Source of the DNA: a bacterium
Lineage (GTDB): Bacteria > Verrucomicrobiota > Verrucomicrobiia > Limisphaerales > J093
Reading direction: 5' to 3'
NCBI GenBank assembly: GCA_021780105.1
Contig: JAJXZJ010000046.1
Location: forward strand, 124,001-188,000
Length of the DNA stretch: 64,000 nt
Both the position numbers and the translations under genes were made by a program. Below, one piece after another: positions 1 to 9,815 of the stretch (its first letter is position 1; each line of letters begins with the position of its first letter). The notes beneath the pieces were generated by a model. That model made no database searches, was not told the origin of the DNA, and saw only the letters and a program-made list of their open reading frames with translations.

Positions 1-1103
1 TCGGCCCCGAAATTGATTCGTTGCGCAACCGCGAAAGCGTGTTCCTGTCGCAAGTGTCCGTAGGTTTTCATCAACAGTGCGCCTCCGTCCTTATGGCCAA
101 GCATCTTGGCGACGGTGGGAATGTCCCCACCGCTTTCGATGGCTGTCGTTGCGAAGAAGTGGCGAAAGGTATGGTGCGAAAGGTGGGGCAAGCCCAACCG
201 GCGTGTGGCGGTGTCAATGCACTTGCGGGCGCTTTTGATCTTCATAATGAGGTCATCCGGTTGCGGATTGCTCTCCGGTCGAAGGCGGACCAGAAGCTGG
301 CGGAGCGCGGCATTCATCGGCGTTGTCCGCGTCTCGTGGTTCTTTGTGCCACGCTCCCCGCCGGTGATCGTGATCACGTCGCGGTCAAAGTCCACGTCGC
401 GCCAACGCAGATTCCGGGCCTCATCAAGCCGGCAACCGGAATAGGCAAGCAATTCAACCAGGTCCGCACCATCGCTGGCCTTCGCTTGGCTGTCTGCCCT
501 GCCATCACTCAGTCGAATCGCGGCAACAAGTTGCTGGAATTGCTCCCGCGTGGGCACCGTCGGGCGTTTTGAGTGAATCGGCTTGCGCCGGATGTGGGCG
601 GCGGGATTGTCCACGCGCAAACCGATTTCAACGGCGTAGTCAAAAACGCCACGCATGGTGTCGAGTTCGTGGGCAAAGGTTTGTGCGGCGATTGTAGCAC
701 CCCTTTGCCTAACCCATTCCTCACAATGTCGTTGGGTAATGTTGCGTGCGCTAATGCCTCCAAAGAAGGGGGCCATCGCCCTAACGCATAGCTGGGTGCG
801 AGCCAGTGTGCTTGGCTTTACCGTATGACGCTTGTTCTCAAGCCATCGCTCGGCAAGAATCGTGAAACTGACATGCGGATCATCTTGCGGTCGGAGACTT
901 GCAGCTTGGGCCAAAAAAACCGCCAAACGTCGCTCCGCAAGCCTCCGGTCCTTGGTTTTGAGGGATTTCCAAATCTGCTTGCCCGCTCTTTTTAGAAGGG
1001 CATAATAACCGCCCGATGGTTCGCGTCTATACAGGTTCTCAGCAACGGAACGAAACGACGGCTTACGCGCCGCGCGTTTGGATTCTGGTTCGCTGTGGTT
1101 CAT
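1..1103 (-). CDS. Tyrosine site-specific recombinase (integrase), 3' end cut by window edge
   Basis: Phage/island-type integrase that would cut and rejoin DNA at an attachment site. The frame is open from ATG 1103 to the window edge (367 codons, no stop). An N-terminal SAM-like core-binding part covers roughly residues 65-170. The catalytic domain follows with the expected residues: Arg225 in YSGCRLDEARNLRW, His311 and Arg314 in HHTFRHFFAT, His337 in MLGHKDG, and the Tyr348 nucleophile in KTYGHL. Only a short C-terminal tail should be missing. The gene is read away from a tRNA-Lys whose 5' end lies 91 bp away, so it probably belongs to an element extending left of the window. All active-site residues are present, so the enzyme looks intact as far as it can be seen. 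Confidence 0.93.
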   Translation of the reverse strand, partial: MNHSEPESKRAARKPSFRSVAENLYRREPSGGYYALLKRAGKQIWKSLKTKDRRLAERRLAVFLAQAASLRPQDDPHVSFTILAERWLENKRHTVKPSTLARTQLCVRAMAPFFGGISARNITQRHCEEWVRQRGATIAAQTFAHELDTMRGVFDYAVEIGLRVDNPAAHIRRKPIHSKRPTVPTREQFQQLVAAIRLSDGRADSQAKASDGADLVELLAYSGCRLDEARNLRWRDVDFDRDVITITGGERGTKNHETRTTPMNAALRQLLVRLRPESNPQPDDLIMKIKSARKCIDTATRRLGLPHLSHHTFRHFFATTAIESGGDIPTVAKMLGHKDGGALLMKTYGHLRQEHAFAVAQRINFGA

Positions 1104-1194
1104 GTCCGAATCATAGGGTTAGACTATTGGGTTATACAAGTTCTTTTTCTGGCTTGAAAACTGACTTGGAAGTTTCTAATCATCAATAGGTTAT

Positions 1195-1269
1195 GGGTTG
1201 GTAGCTCAGTGGTAGAGCAGCGGCCTTTTAAGCCGTTGGTCCAGGGTTCAAATCCCTGCCAACCCACCA
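1195..1269 (+). tRNA. tRNA-Lys (anticodon TTT)
   Basis: Cloverleaf read by eye. The 7-bp acceptor stem is GGGTTGG with CCAACCC, the D-arm contains AGCTCAGTGGTAGAGC, the anticodon loop CTTTTAA gives TTT (Lys), and the T-arm contains GGTTCAAATCC. The 3' CCA is encoded (1267-1269). An integrase gene begins 91 bp upstream of its 5' end and reads away from it. Confidence 0.95.
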
Positions 1270-1444
1270 CCTCGCAGCCGGGCGTGATTCCCTCAACATT
1301 TCCGACCATCAACGGCATTGTCGCGCTCTTTCTTCATTCCCTTGGAGACGCAGAGCCGTGGAATTCGGCCGAACGTTTTCCACGCTTGCGCGTGATTTGT
1401 GCCTGTATCCCGGAAAAAGGATTGCCTCCGCCGCCGGCCTCGCT

Positions 1445-3715
1445 ATGAATATTTGTCCGATGAATTGCCCGCCTCTTTTGCCAACTGCGTCCAAAGTGCG
1501 GTTCCGCCGCCGGTCGCTGCCGGTTGTCTGGCTGCCCGCCGTGTTGATGACGTTTTCACTGGCCGGCGAAGTGTTGGCGGATGCCGCCGGCGACACCGGC
1601 ACGAACGCGCCGGAGCCGTTCCCCAAGACGGTTGTTTACGTGGAAAAGCAGCCGGCCGTCGGGCAATCCGTGCCGGTCAGCGACACGCCGGTCACGCGTG
1701 CGACGATCCAGGACGCCGCGGTGCGGACCGTGAAGGATGCCGCGGCCTACGCGCCGGACACGTTCATGAACGAGTTCACGGCGCGCAAGTTGAGCAACCC
1801 CTATGTCCGCGGCATCGGCTCCAGCCCGAACAATCCCGGTGTGACGACGTATTACGACGGTGTGCCGCAGCTCAACGCCAATTCCTCGAGTCTCGAACTC
1901 GTGGACGTGGACCAGGTGGAATTCGTGCGCGGGGCGCAGGGCGCGCTTTACGGACGGAACACGCTGGGCGGGCTGATCAGCATCACCAGCCGCCTGCCGT
2001 CGCTTTCGGTCTGGCGGGGGGCGTTCGACACGCAATACGGCAACTACAATTACTACGACGAACGGCTGGCGGTGTCGGGACCGGTGGTCACCGACAAACT
2101 GGGACTGAGCCTGGCCGGCGGCTATTCGGCCCGCGACGGTTACACGATCAACGACGCCACCGGGCACCGCGTGGACAACCGCGAAGACGGCTTCGGCAAG
2201 GCGCAGTTGCTGTGGGCGATCTCGGAAACCTGGACGGCGCGGCTGATTGTGTCCGGCGAAGGCGACCGCGACGGCGATTACGCGCTGGGCGATTTGAATT
2301 CGATCCGGGCCAATCCATATCATGTCTGGCACGATTTCGAGGGCTACACGCACCGGGACGTGCTGGCGCCGACCTGGCAGGTGAACCATGACGGAACGGC
2401 GGTGGATTTCGCGATGACCACCGGCCTGGTGTGGTGGCAGACCCACGACCTGACCGGCCTTTCCTACGATCCCACGCCGGTGCCGGTGGGCACCCGCGAC
2501 AACCAGGAAAAGGATTTTCAGTTCACCGAGGATTTGCGGCTGGCCTCTGCCAAGGACGCGCCGGTGGAGTTGACGGACCAACTGCAACTGAAATGGCAGA
2601 CGGGTGTGTCCCTCTTCACCCAGAACTATCAGCAGGACGCGATGAACCACTACGCGCCGGGCATCCTTTACCAGCCGAACCAATACGGGCCGGGCATCCC
2701 ACCGGTGGCCTCGCCGGCCAACACGCAGTATGCGCCGCAGTCCAGGCTGGATGACGTGGGCGTGGGCGCCTACGCGCAAGCCACGCTGACGGCCTGGGAG
2801 AAACTGGACTTCACCGCAAGCCTGCGCGGCGATTACGAGGACAAGCACGCGAACCTGAACACGTTTTTCGCCACGCCGGATCCGTTCCTGGGTTCGCCCA
2901 CGCGGCTCAGTCCGGGCCAGGACTTTGCCCAGGTCACGCCGCAGTTCGCCCTGGCCTACCATCTCACGCCGCAACAGATGCTCTACGCGAGCGCCAGCCG
3001 CGGCTACAAGGCCGGCGGCTTCAATCCGCTCTCGCCGCCCGGTGACGAAGCCTACGGCGAGGAGACAAGCTGGAGCTATGAACTGGGCGCGAAAACGTCG
3101 TGGCTCGACGATCATCTGACGGTGAACGTCGCCGCGTTCTACATCAATTGGGACAATCTGCAGCTCAATCTGCCCACCGGCCAGCCGGGTTCGTATTACA
3201 TCGCCAACGCCGGCAACGCGGACAGCAAAGGGGTGGAACTCGAACTGGACGCGCGTCCGCTCCACGGCTGGGACGTGTTCGGCAGTGTCGGCTCCACGGA
3301 CGCGCATTTTTTGAGTGGCGCGCAGGCGATTCATACCGATCCCTACGGCAACACCACGACGCTGAACGTGGGCGGCAACCACCTCATTTACACCCCGGAG
3401 TTCACCGGCAACGTCGGCACGCAGTATGCGTGGCAGATTGGCCGCCGGGCGGCGCTCTACGCCCGCGCCGAGGTGAACATTTACGGTGAATATTTCTACA
3501 ACCCGGCGAACACGGCGTCGCAGGACACCTACAGCCTCGCCACGTTCCGCGCGGGCGTCCGTGGCCGGAACTGGTATGCGGAAGGCTGGATGCAAAACGC
3601 GTTTGACACGCACTACGTTCCGGTCGCCCTGGAATATCCCAACGGCCTGTCCGGCTTCATCGGCGAGAGCGGCGCGCCGGTCACCTATGGCCTGCGGGCC
3701 GGCGTGAACTTTTAA
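1445..3715 (+). CDS. TonB-dependent outer-membrane receptor
   Basis: Outer-membrane 22-strand receptor for energised uptake, probably of an iron chelate or another large substrate; the substrate cannot be told from sequence. The start at ATG 1445 gives a basic then hydrophobic signal peptide (about residues 15-45) ending near EVLADA. The plug domain follows, with the classic VEFVRGAQGALYGRNTLGG segment. The rest is a beta-barrel rich in alternating aromatic residues, and it ends in Phe as outer-membrane proteins do. A TVVYVEK stretch just after the signal peptide could be the TonB box. No clear ribosome binding site is visible, and ATG 1460 is an alternative start. No TonB, ExbB or ExbD gene lies beside it. 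Confidence 0.9.
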   Translation: MNICPMNCPPLLPTASKVRFRRRSLPVVWLPAVLMTFSLAGEVLADAAGDTGTNAPEPFPKTVVYVEKQPAVGQSVPVSDTPVTRATIQDAAVRTVKDAAAYAPDTFMNEFTARKLSNPYVRGIGSSPNNPGVTTYYDGVPQLNANSSSLELVDVDQVEFVRGAQGALYGRNTLGGLISITSRLPSLSVWRGAFDTQYGNYNYYDERLAVSGPVVTDKLGLSLAGGYSARDGYTINDATGHRVDNREDGFGKAQLLWAISETWTARLIVSGEGDRDGDYALGDLNSIRANPYHVWHDFEGYTHRDVLAPTWQVNHDGTAVDFAMTTGLVWWQTHDLTGLSYDPTPVPVGTRDNQEKDFQFTEDLRLASAKDAPVELTDQLQLKWQTGVSLFTQNYQQDAMNHYAPGILYQPNQYGPGIPPVASPANTQYAPQSRLDDVGVGAYAQATLTAWEKLDFTASLRGDYEDKHANLNTFFATPDPFLGSPTRLSPGQDFAQVTPQFALAYHLTPQQMLYASASRGYKAGGFNPLSPPGDEAYGEETSWSYELGAKTSWLDDHLTVNVAAFYINWDNLQLNLPTGQPGSYYIANAGNADSKGVELELDARPLHGWDVFGSVGSTDAHFLSGAQAIHTDPYGNTTTLNVGGNHLIYTPEFTGNVGTQYAWQIGRRAALYARAEVNIYGEYFYNPANTASQDTYSLATFRAGVRGRNWYAEGWMQNAFDTHYVPVALEYPNGLSGFIGESGAPVTYGLRAGVNF

Positions 3716-3907
3716 ACCGAAGCCGGTGGCGTCGCGACAAAGATTGCGGCCGGCTGTTCGCCGTTGCGAAAACCACGTTTTGCTGTCGCACGCGATTTGG
3801 CTGTTGGCCGGATCGGCTGTGACGCGGGCCTGACTCAACCCGGCAGTTGCCCGGCGGCGCCCGTTGACGTTATGCTCGGGCACGCCGGGGCAGAACCCGG
3901 CCAACCC

Positions 3908-4933
3908 ATGAAGCACTTTCTCCGCGTGTTGGTGCTGGTGGCGGGCCTCGCCTTGTTTGGCTGGTTCGTCCACCGCGCTGGGGCGGCGGAAATCTGGCGC
4001 ACGGTGTCACGCCTCGGCTGGAGCGCGCCGCTGGTGTTGGTGCCGTTCACCTGCACGCAGGCTGCTGACGCGCTGGGCTGGTTCTTCGCCTTCGGCAATC
4101 GTGACCGGCGCGGCGTGCCGTTTCGGAGTTTTTACCGCGTGCGCTGGTCCGGTGAGGCGGTCAACAACGTCATCCCTTCCGCCACGGTTGCCGGCGAGGC
4201 CGTCAAAATCTACCTGCTTCACAAACGCGGCATCGCTGGCCACGACGCGACGGCCAGCGTGATCGTCGGCCGGACCATCCAGACACTGATGCAGGTGTCG
4301 TTCATCGCGCTGGGCGCGGCGGCGTTTCTGCACATCGCAGGCGACAAGCCCGGTGTGCAGCCGGCGATGATCGCCATCCTGGCGTTCAGTCTCACGCTGC
4401 TCGGGGCGATGATCTGGCTGCAGGCGCGCGGGATTTTTGCGCTGTTGGTGAAACTGGCCGACAAGTTCGGCGCCGGCCGCACCGCCTGGCACGCCCGTGT
4501 GGCGGCGCTCGTGAACATTGACCGGCAGGTGCTCGACTTTTACCGGCACGACCGCCGCCATTTCCTCCTCAGCGCCGGCGGCTACGCGTGCGCGTGGCTG
4601 CTGTGCGACACGATGGACATCTACCTCGTTTCCTGGCTGCTCGGCATGCCGGTGGACTGGCTCCACGCGCTGGCGATCGAATCGTTCATCGGCGTGTCGC
4701 GGCTGATCGGCTTCCTGGTGCCCGGCTCAATCGGCGTGCAGGAAACCGGCATCACGCTCATTTGCAGCCTGGCGGGATTGCCGCAGGCATTCGGCCCGGC
4801 CTACGCGATCATCCGGCGTGGGCGCGACCTTGCGTTCGTCGGCATTGGCTGGCTGATGCTCTACGCCGAGGAGGCCAACTTGAGAGGCTTCACGAAACGC
4901 GTCACGGCGGAGCAAGCAGAAGAGGCAGGATAG
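3908..4933 (+). CDS. Lysylphosphatidylglycerol synthase TM region / UPF0104-type membrane protein
   Basis: Integral membrane protein of 341 residues with about eight hydrophobic helices, of the family related to the flippase half of MprF and to HpnL. Family members are thought to move lipids across the inner membrane. The VPGSIGVQETG segment near residue 275 is the family signature, and an early SATVAGEAVK motif fits as well. ATG 3908 is chosen because it starts directly with a membrane anchor; the frame is open further upstream (from 3764) but that part looks non-coding. There are no functional partners nearby, so the lipid substrate is unknown. Confidence 0.82.
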   Translation: MKHFLRVLVLVAGLALFGWFVHRAGAAEIWRTVSRLGWSAPLVLVPFTCTQAADALGWFFAFGNRDRRGVPFRSFYRVRWSGEAVNNVIPSATVAGEAVKIYLLHKRGIAGHDATASVIVGRTIQTLMQVSFIALGAAAFLHIAGDKPGVQPAMIAILAFSLTLLGAMIWLQARGIFALLVKLADKFGAGRTAWHARVAALVNIDRQVLDFYRHDRRHFLLSAGGYACAWLLCDTMDIYLVSWLLGMPVDWLHALAIESFIGVSRLIGFLVPGSIGVQETGITLICSLAGLPQAFGPAYAIIRRGRDLAFVGIGWLMLYAEEANLRGFTKRVTAEQAEEAG

Positions 4934-5251
4934 CAGAGTCGGCGTTGGTTTCCGCGCGTGGGCGACCGGTTGGGTCAGCGCTTGGACAGACGCGATCTGC
5001 TGTCCGACCGACCGTTGTTGACACCTGCACCTGCCGCTGTGCCGGCGGCATCGCCAAGCAACACGCTGGTTGCATCATGTTCAGTCGCGACAATCGACTC
5101 GAAGCTTGCTCAGGGAACTGGCAATCGAATTTCAAGATGCGAGGCCGCGGTCTCGATCCGCACATGATTGGCGAATTGCGGGGACGTGCGAGCAAGGCGT
5201 TGCTGCTGCAACCGCCATTCGTTTGCAGGGCAGGCGGTCACCGCGATCACG
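4934..5251. other. Intergenic stretch between convergent genes
   Basis: A 318-bp gap between the end of the flippase-like gene and the end of nuoN, which face each other. No gene, RNA or convincing bidirectional terminator was seen; short frames here lack coding character. Confidence 0.5.
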
Positions 5252-6760
5252 CTAGAATCCCGCGGCTTTGATGGCGTCTGCGATGGGGCCAAGAAGCCAG
5301 GCCGGCAGCGCGCCCAACACCACCACGGCCAGCGCGAGCAGCGCCAGCGTCAGACGTTCCATGAACGATACCACCGGCGCAATGGCCGCTTCAGCCGGGG
5401 CGGCGACGAACGCTCGTTTGAGCACCTGTAGGTAGTAATAGAGCGACACCGCGCTCATCGCGATGGCGAAGATCACCAGCCAAAGCAGGCCAAGGTTCCC
5501 CGGTTCCGCGCCGGCGGCCGCGGTGAACAGGTAAAACTTGCCGAAGAAGCCGGCCAGCGGCGGGATGCCCGCCAGCGACAGCATGAACACCATCAGGCAG
5601 ACCGCCACCAGCGGCGCGCGACGGCTGAAGCCGGCAAAATTCTCCAGGGAATCGCCGCCGGTGCGCTCCACGATCTGCACGACGCCGAACGCGCCGATCG
5701 TCGTCAGCCCGTAGGTTGTGATGTAATACACCAGGGCGGCCATGCCGTCCGCGCGCCGGTGCGGGTTGCTCATGGCCAGCAGCCCGAGCAGCATGTAGCC
5801 GGCGTGCGCGATGGCCGAGTAGGCGAGCAGGCGTTTGACGCTGCTTTGCGCGATGGCGGCGAGGTTGCCGAGCAACATCGAGGCAACCGCAAGCGTCGCC
5901 AGCACCGGCACCCAGCCGGGTGCGAATTGCCGCCACGCGCCGTTGCCTTCGATGCCGGCAAAGCCGAGCGCCATGACCTTGGCGAAGACGAAGAAACTGG
6001 CCACCTTCGATCCGGACGCAATGAGCGCCGCCGCAGGGGTCGGGGCGCCTTGATACGCATCCGGCGCCCACAGATGAAACGGAACCGCGGCGATTTTGAA
6101 GCCGAAGCCCATGACCACCATGATCAGCGCCACCATGAGCAGCGGATCCGTGCCTTTGCCGGCGAGGTTCGTGGCGATCTCGCGGAGATTGGTCGAGCCG
6201 GCGAGGCCGTAAATCAAGCTCAGCCCGAACAGGGTGAACGCCGCCGCCACGCCGCCAAACAGGAAGTATTTCAAGCCCGCCTCGGCCGACACGAGGCTGC
6301 GCTTGTTGAAGGCGGTGAGGATGTAGAGGGAAAGGCTGGTCAGCTCCAACGCGACGAAAATCGTCAGCACATCCTCGGAGCTGACGAGAAACATCATGCC
6401 GACGGTGGCCAGCAGCAGCAGGCAGAAATATTCGCCGACGTGCTCGGTGAATTCCGCCCGCAAGGAAAGCGCCACCGTAAACAGCAGCATCGCCACGAGC
6501 ACCACCTTGACGAGCTGGGTGAGCGGGTCCACGACGAGAATGCCGTGCGCGAGGTTCGCCTGGGCCGTGACGTTGGTGAGCCAGAGAATGGCCAGCAGGC
6601 CGCCCAGCGCCGTCACACCGCCGCCGGCGAGCCAGCGGCGCGGCAAGGGTTGGTCCCGCAGCGCGCCGAGGTCCACGAACAACGCGGCCAGCGACGTGAG
6701 GACGAGGATCGTTTCCGGTCCCAGCAGGTTCAGCAAATCGAGGTAGCTGAAAGCGTTCAC
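5252..6760 (-). CDS. nuoN: NADH-quinone oxidoreductase subunit N
   Basis: Antiporter-like membrane subunit of respiratory complex I, at the base of the proton-pumping arm. It has 502 residues and about 14 transmembrane helices. The conserved pumping residues are present: Glu in VALELTSLSLYIL and Lys in IASGSKVASFFV. Translation appears to start at GTG 6760, overlapping the stop of the upstream nuoM copy (GTGA), with a GGAGG ribosome site 7 nt upstream. It is the last gene of the operon. Confidence 0.96.
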   Translation of the reverse strand: MNAFSYLDLLNLLGPETILVLTSLAALFVDLGALRDQPLPRRWLAGGGVTALGGLLAILWLTNVTAQANLAHGILVVDPLTQLVKVVLVAMLLFTVALSLRAEFTEHVGEYFCLLLLATVGMMFLVSSEDVLTIFVALELTSLSLYILTAFNKRSLVSAEAGLKYFLFGGVAAAFTLFGLSLIYGLAGSTNLREIATNLAGKGTDPLLMVALIMVVMGFGFKIAAVPFHLWAPDAYQGAPTPAAALIASGSKVASFFVFAKVMALGFAGIEGNGAWRQFAPGWVPVLATLAVASMLLGNLAAIAQSSVKRLLAYSAIAHAGYMLLGLLAMSNPHRRADGMAALVYYITTYGLTTIGAFGVVQIVERTGGDSLENFAGFSRRAPLVAVCLMVFMLSLAGIPPLAGFFGKFYLFTAAAGAEPGNLGLLWLVIFAIAMSAVSLYYYLQVLKRAFVAAPAEAAIAPVVSFMERLTLALLALAVVVLGALPAWLLGPIADAIKAAGF

Positions 6761-8256
6761 AGCGCGCCTCCTTTCCGCATCGCTTCGAGCAGGGAGGCCA
6801 CGCCGGGGGAAATCACATTCAGCAGCACCTGCGGATAAAGCCCGACCACCAGCGAGGCGGCGATGAGCAGCCCGGCGCCGATGCGTTCCGGCCAGGAAAT
6901 GGGCGGCAGCGGATGATGGGCGGCCGCCTCCACGGGCCGGGCCGCCATGTCCGAGAAAAAGGCGCGCTGCACGGCGCGGAGCAGGTAGGCCACGCCGATC
7001 ACGATGCCGACGCCGGCGGCGATCGCAGCTTTCGGGAAGGCGGACCAGGCGCCGACGAGCACCTGCAGCTCGGCGACAAACCCGCTGAAGCCGGGCAGAC
7101 CCATCGAAGCCACGGCCGCGATCACAAACGTCACCGCCGCGAACGGCAGCGCGCGGCCGAGGTTCATGGTTTCCAGATCGGCCAGCTCGCGGGTGTGGGT
7201 GCGGTCATAAACCATCCGGCCGACGACGCCGAACAGCAGCCCCGCCAGGATGCCGTGCGAGAACATCTGGAGCACCGCGCCGTCGAGGCCGATCTGGTTC
7301 AGCGTCACCAGGCCGAGCAGCACGAAGCCCATGTGACTCACGCTGGAATAGCCGATGACGAATTTGAAATCCTTCTGCACCAGCGCGACCATCGCGCCAT
7401 AGACGATGCCGATGACCGCCAGCACGGCGATTTCCGTCCGCCACATCGTCACGCCCGCCGGGAACAGCGTCATGGCCACGCGCAGGCAGCCGTAGGTGCC
7501 GAGTTTCATCACCACGCCGGCCAGCAACATCGAGGCCGCCGTGGGCGCCGCCACGTGGCCGGTGGGCGCCCAGGTGTGAAAGGGCCAGAGACCGGCGAGA
7601 ATGCCAAAGCCGATAAACACCAGCGGAAACGCCCAGCGTTGGAAGCTGGCCGGGAATGGCACCCGCGCCAGCACGGTCAGGTCAAACGTGTAATGGCCGG
7701 TCAGGTGGCCGGCGACGACGAACGCGGCAATCATCCCGATCAACACCATCGCGCTGCCGACGAACGAGTAGAGCGCGAGCTTCATCGCGCCGTATTCGCG
7801 GCGCGTGGAACCCCAGATCGCAATGATGAAATACTTCGGAATGATTGCGATTTCGTAGAACACGAAGAGCAGGAACAAATCGAAACTCAGGAACACGCCA
7901 TACACGCCGCCGATGAGCGCAAGGTAGAACGCAAAGAATTCCTTGGTCCGTTGCTCGATGTTCCACGAGAAGAGAATCCCGGCGACGGCGGCGAGTCCGG
8001 TGAGCAGCACGAGCGTCACGCTGATGCCGTCGGCGGCGAGGAAGTAACGGATGTGCAGCGCCGGAATCCAGGGCACGTCGGCGATCATCCTCGTTCCGGC
8101 CGCGGGATCGAAGCGGATCAGGCCGGCCACCGCCACGGCCAGCCCCGCGAGCGCCGTCAACAGCGCCAGCCGCCGCGCCAGCGCCGCGCTGTTCCTCGGC
8201 AGGAGCGTCAGCAATCCGGCGCCGAGGAACGAGATGTAAATGGTCCAGGCAAGCAT
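6757..8256 (-). CDS. nuoM: NADH-quinone oxidoreductase subunit M, second copy
   Basis: Second of two tandem antiporter-like M subunits (499 residues). The pumping Glu (VFYEIAIIPKYF) and Lys (LLAGVVMKLGTYGCL) are kept, so it is probably active rather than decaying. ATG 8256 is used because it lies 2 nt after the preceding nuoM stop at 8259; the frame is open further upstream inside that gene. The two M proteins are clearly diverged, so this is not a recent duplication. An extra M subunit would lengthen the membrane arm and add a pump site; that is inference. Confidence 0.93.
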   Translation of the reverse strand: MLAWTIYISFLGAGLLTLLPRNSAALARRLALLTALAGLAVAVAGLIRFDPAAGTRMIADVPWIPALHIRYFLAADGISVTLVLLTGLAAVAGILFSWNIEQRTKEFFAFYLALIGGVYGVFLSFDLFLLFVFYEIAIIPKYFIIAIWGSTRREYGAMKLALYSFVGSAMVLIGMIAAFVVAGHLTGHYTFDLTVLARVPFPASFQRWAFPLVFIGFGILAGLWPFHTWAPTGHVAAPTAASMLLAGVVMKLGTYGCLRVAMTLFPAGVTMWRTEIAVLAVIGIVYGAMVALVQKDFKFVIGYSSVSHMGFVLLGLVTLNQIGLDGAVLQMFSHGILAGLLFGVVGRMVYDRTHTRELADLETMNLGRALPFAAVTFVIAAVASMGLPGFSGFVAELQVLVGAWSAFPKAAIAAGVGIVIGVAYLLRAVQRAFFSDMAARPVEAAAHHPLPPISWPERIGAGLLIAASLVVGLYPQVLLNVISPGVASLLEAMRKGGAL

Positions 8257-8258
8257 GG

Positions 8259-9815
8259 CTACGACATCAGCTTGGTCACGAATTGCAGCACGGTGGCGTT
8301 GAGCAGGTGGAGCACGGGCTGCGGGTAAACGCCGATGAGGAACATCAACGCCACCGCCGGCGCCACGATCCACCGCTCGGCTGTGGTCAGGTCCGGGAAG
8401 GCCGACCATTTCGGGTTCAGCGGGCCTTGGAAGACACGCTGCAGGAGCGTCAGCAGAAACACCGCCGTGATCAACAGACCGAGTGCCGCGAGCGCCGTGG
8501 CCCAGGTCACCAGCGGGAACGCGCCCTTGAAAATCAGAAATTCGCCGATGAACCCGTTCAACCCCGGCAGTCCCAGCGAGGCAAACACGGAAATGCCCAT
8601 CAGTCCGGCGAAGACCGGCGCCACCTTGCGCACGCCGCCGAAGTCATTCAGACCGCGGAGACCGCCGCTGCGTTGTTCCAGCAGGCCGACGAAGCAGAAC
8701 AACGTCGCCGCGGTGAGGCCGTGGTTGAACATTTGCAGCAGCACGCCGTCCAGCACCGCGGCTTTTTCGACCGCCAATTTCGGATCGGCGCCAGTCAGTT
8801 TCACCGCCACGAAGATGCCCAGCAGACAGTAACCGAGGTGGTTGATCGAGGAATACGCCAGCATCCGCTTGAGGTCGCGTTGCGCAAACGCCGCCGCTGC
8901 CGAAGCAACAATCGTGATCACCGCCAGCCACAGCAACGGCGTGATCACGGCGCGCATCTCTGCCGCAAACAGCGGCACCAGAATGCGCAGGAAGCCGTAG
9001 ACACCCATTTTCGACATCAGGCCGGTGAGCAGCATGGTCACCGGACTCGGCGCCTCGGCATACGCGGTGGGCAGCCAGGTGTGGAACGGCATGACCGGCA
9101 CCTTCACGGCAAGACCGAGGAACACGCCGCCGAAAATCACCAGCTTGAGCGCCGCCGGCGACAGCGAGGTCCAGTTCAATTTGGCGGCGAGGCTGGCGTC
9201 CAACTGGCCGGTCTGGCTGAGTTCCGCGAGGTCGGTGAAGTTGAACTTGCCGGTCGCGAGGAAGATGGCCAGGAAACTCAGAAGCATCGCCACGCTGCCG
9301 ACCATTGTATAAACAAAAAACTGCGTCGCCGCCGGTCCGCGGTCGGGGCCGCCCCAGAGCTTGATGAGGAAGAACGCCGGGACGAGGCTCAGTTCCCAGA
9401 ACAAAAACCAGTGGAAGAAATTTTGCGCGGTGAACGTGCCGAAGAGGCCGGCCTGGAGCAGCAACACCAGCGCGCAATACAGCGGCACGCGCTCCGTGAT
9501 CCGGCCCGACGCCAGCAGCGCCAGCGGCACCACGAGCGCGGTGAGCAACACCATCAGCAGGCCCAGGCCGTCCACGCCGACGAAGTAGTCCACGCCGAGG
9601 CCGGGCACCCAGCTCAGCCGTTGAACGAACTGAAGCCCGCCAGACGACGGGTTGAAATTCACCGCGAGGGTGACGGCCAGCGCCAGCGCCAGCGCACTCA
9701 CGCCCAGCGCCAGCCGGCGGGCGAGGGTCTTGTGGTCGGCGCCGAGGCCGAGCAACAGTCCGCCGCCAATCAGCGGCAGCAATGTCAGGCCGGTGATTGC
9801 CGGAAAATCGTTCAT
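8259..9815 (-). CDS. nuoM: NADH-quinone oxidoreductase subunit M, first copy
   Basis: Antiporter-like membrane subunit of complex I, 518 residues. The conserved Glu (FLFWELSLVPAFFL) and Lys (LTGLMSKMGVYGFL) are visible, as is the EAPSPVTMLL loop typical of NuoM. ATG 9815 is preferred because it overlaps the nuoL stop as ATGA; a GTG nine bases upstream is an alternative. It is followed almost directly by a second nuoM. Confidence 0.95.
   Translation of the reverse strand: MNDFPAITGLTLLPLIGGGLLLGLGADHKTLARRLALGVSALALALAVTLAVNFNPSSGGLQFVQRLSWVPGLGVDYFVGVDGLGLLMVLLTALVVPLALLASGRITERVPLYCALVLLLQAGLFGTFTAQNFFHWFLFWELSLVPAFFLIKLWGGPDRGPAATQFFVYTMVGSVAMLLSFLAIFLATGKFNFTDLAELSQTGQLDASLAAKLNWTSLSPAALKLVIFGGVFLGLAVKVPVMPFHTWLPTAYAEAPSPVTMLLTGLMSKMGVYGFLRILVPLFAAEMRAVITPLLWLAVITIVASAAAAFAQRDLKRMLAYSSINHLGYCLLGIFVAVKLTGADPKLAVEKAAVLDGVLLQMFNHGLTAATLFCFVGLLEQRSGGLRGLNDFGGVRKVAPVFAGLMGISVFASLGLPGLNGFIGEFLIFKGAFPLVTWATALAALGLLITAVFLLTLLQRVFQGPLNPKWSAFPDLTTAERWIVAPAVALMFLIGVYPQPVLHLLNATVLQFVTKLMS

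Noticed and set aside
1556-3973. 805-codon open frame antisense to the TonB receptor
   Set aside because: Arg-rich low-quality translation typical of the shadow strand of a GC-rich gene; the receptor frame has clear motifs.
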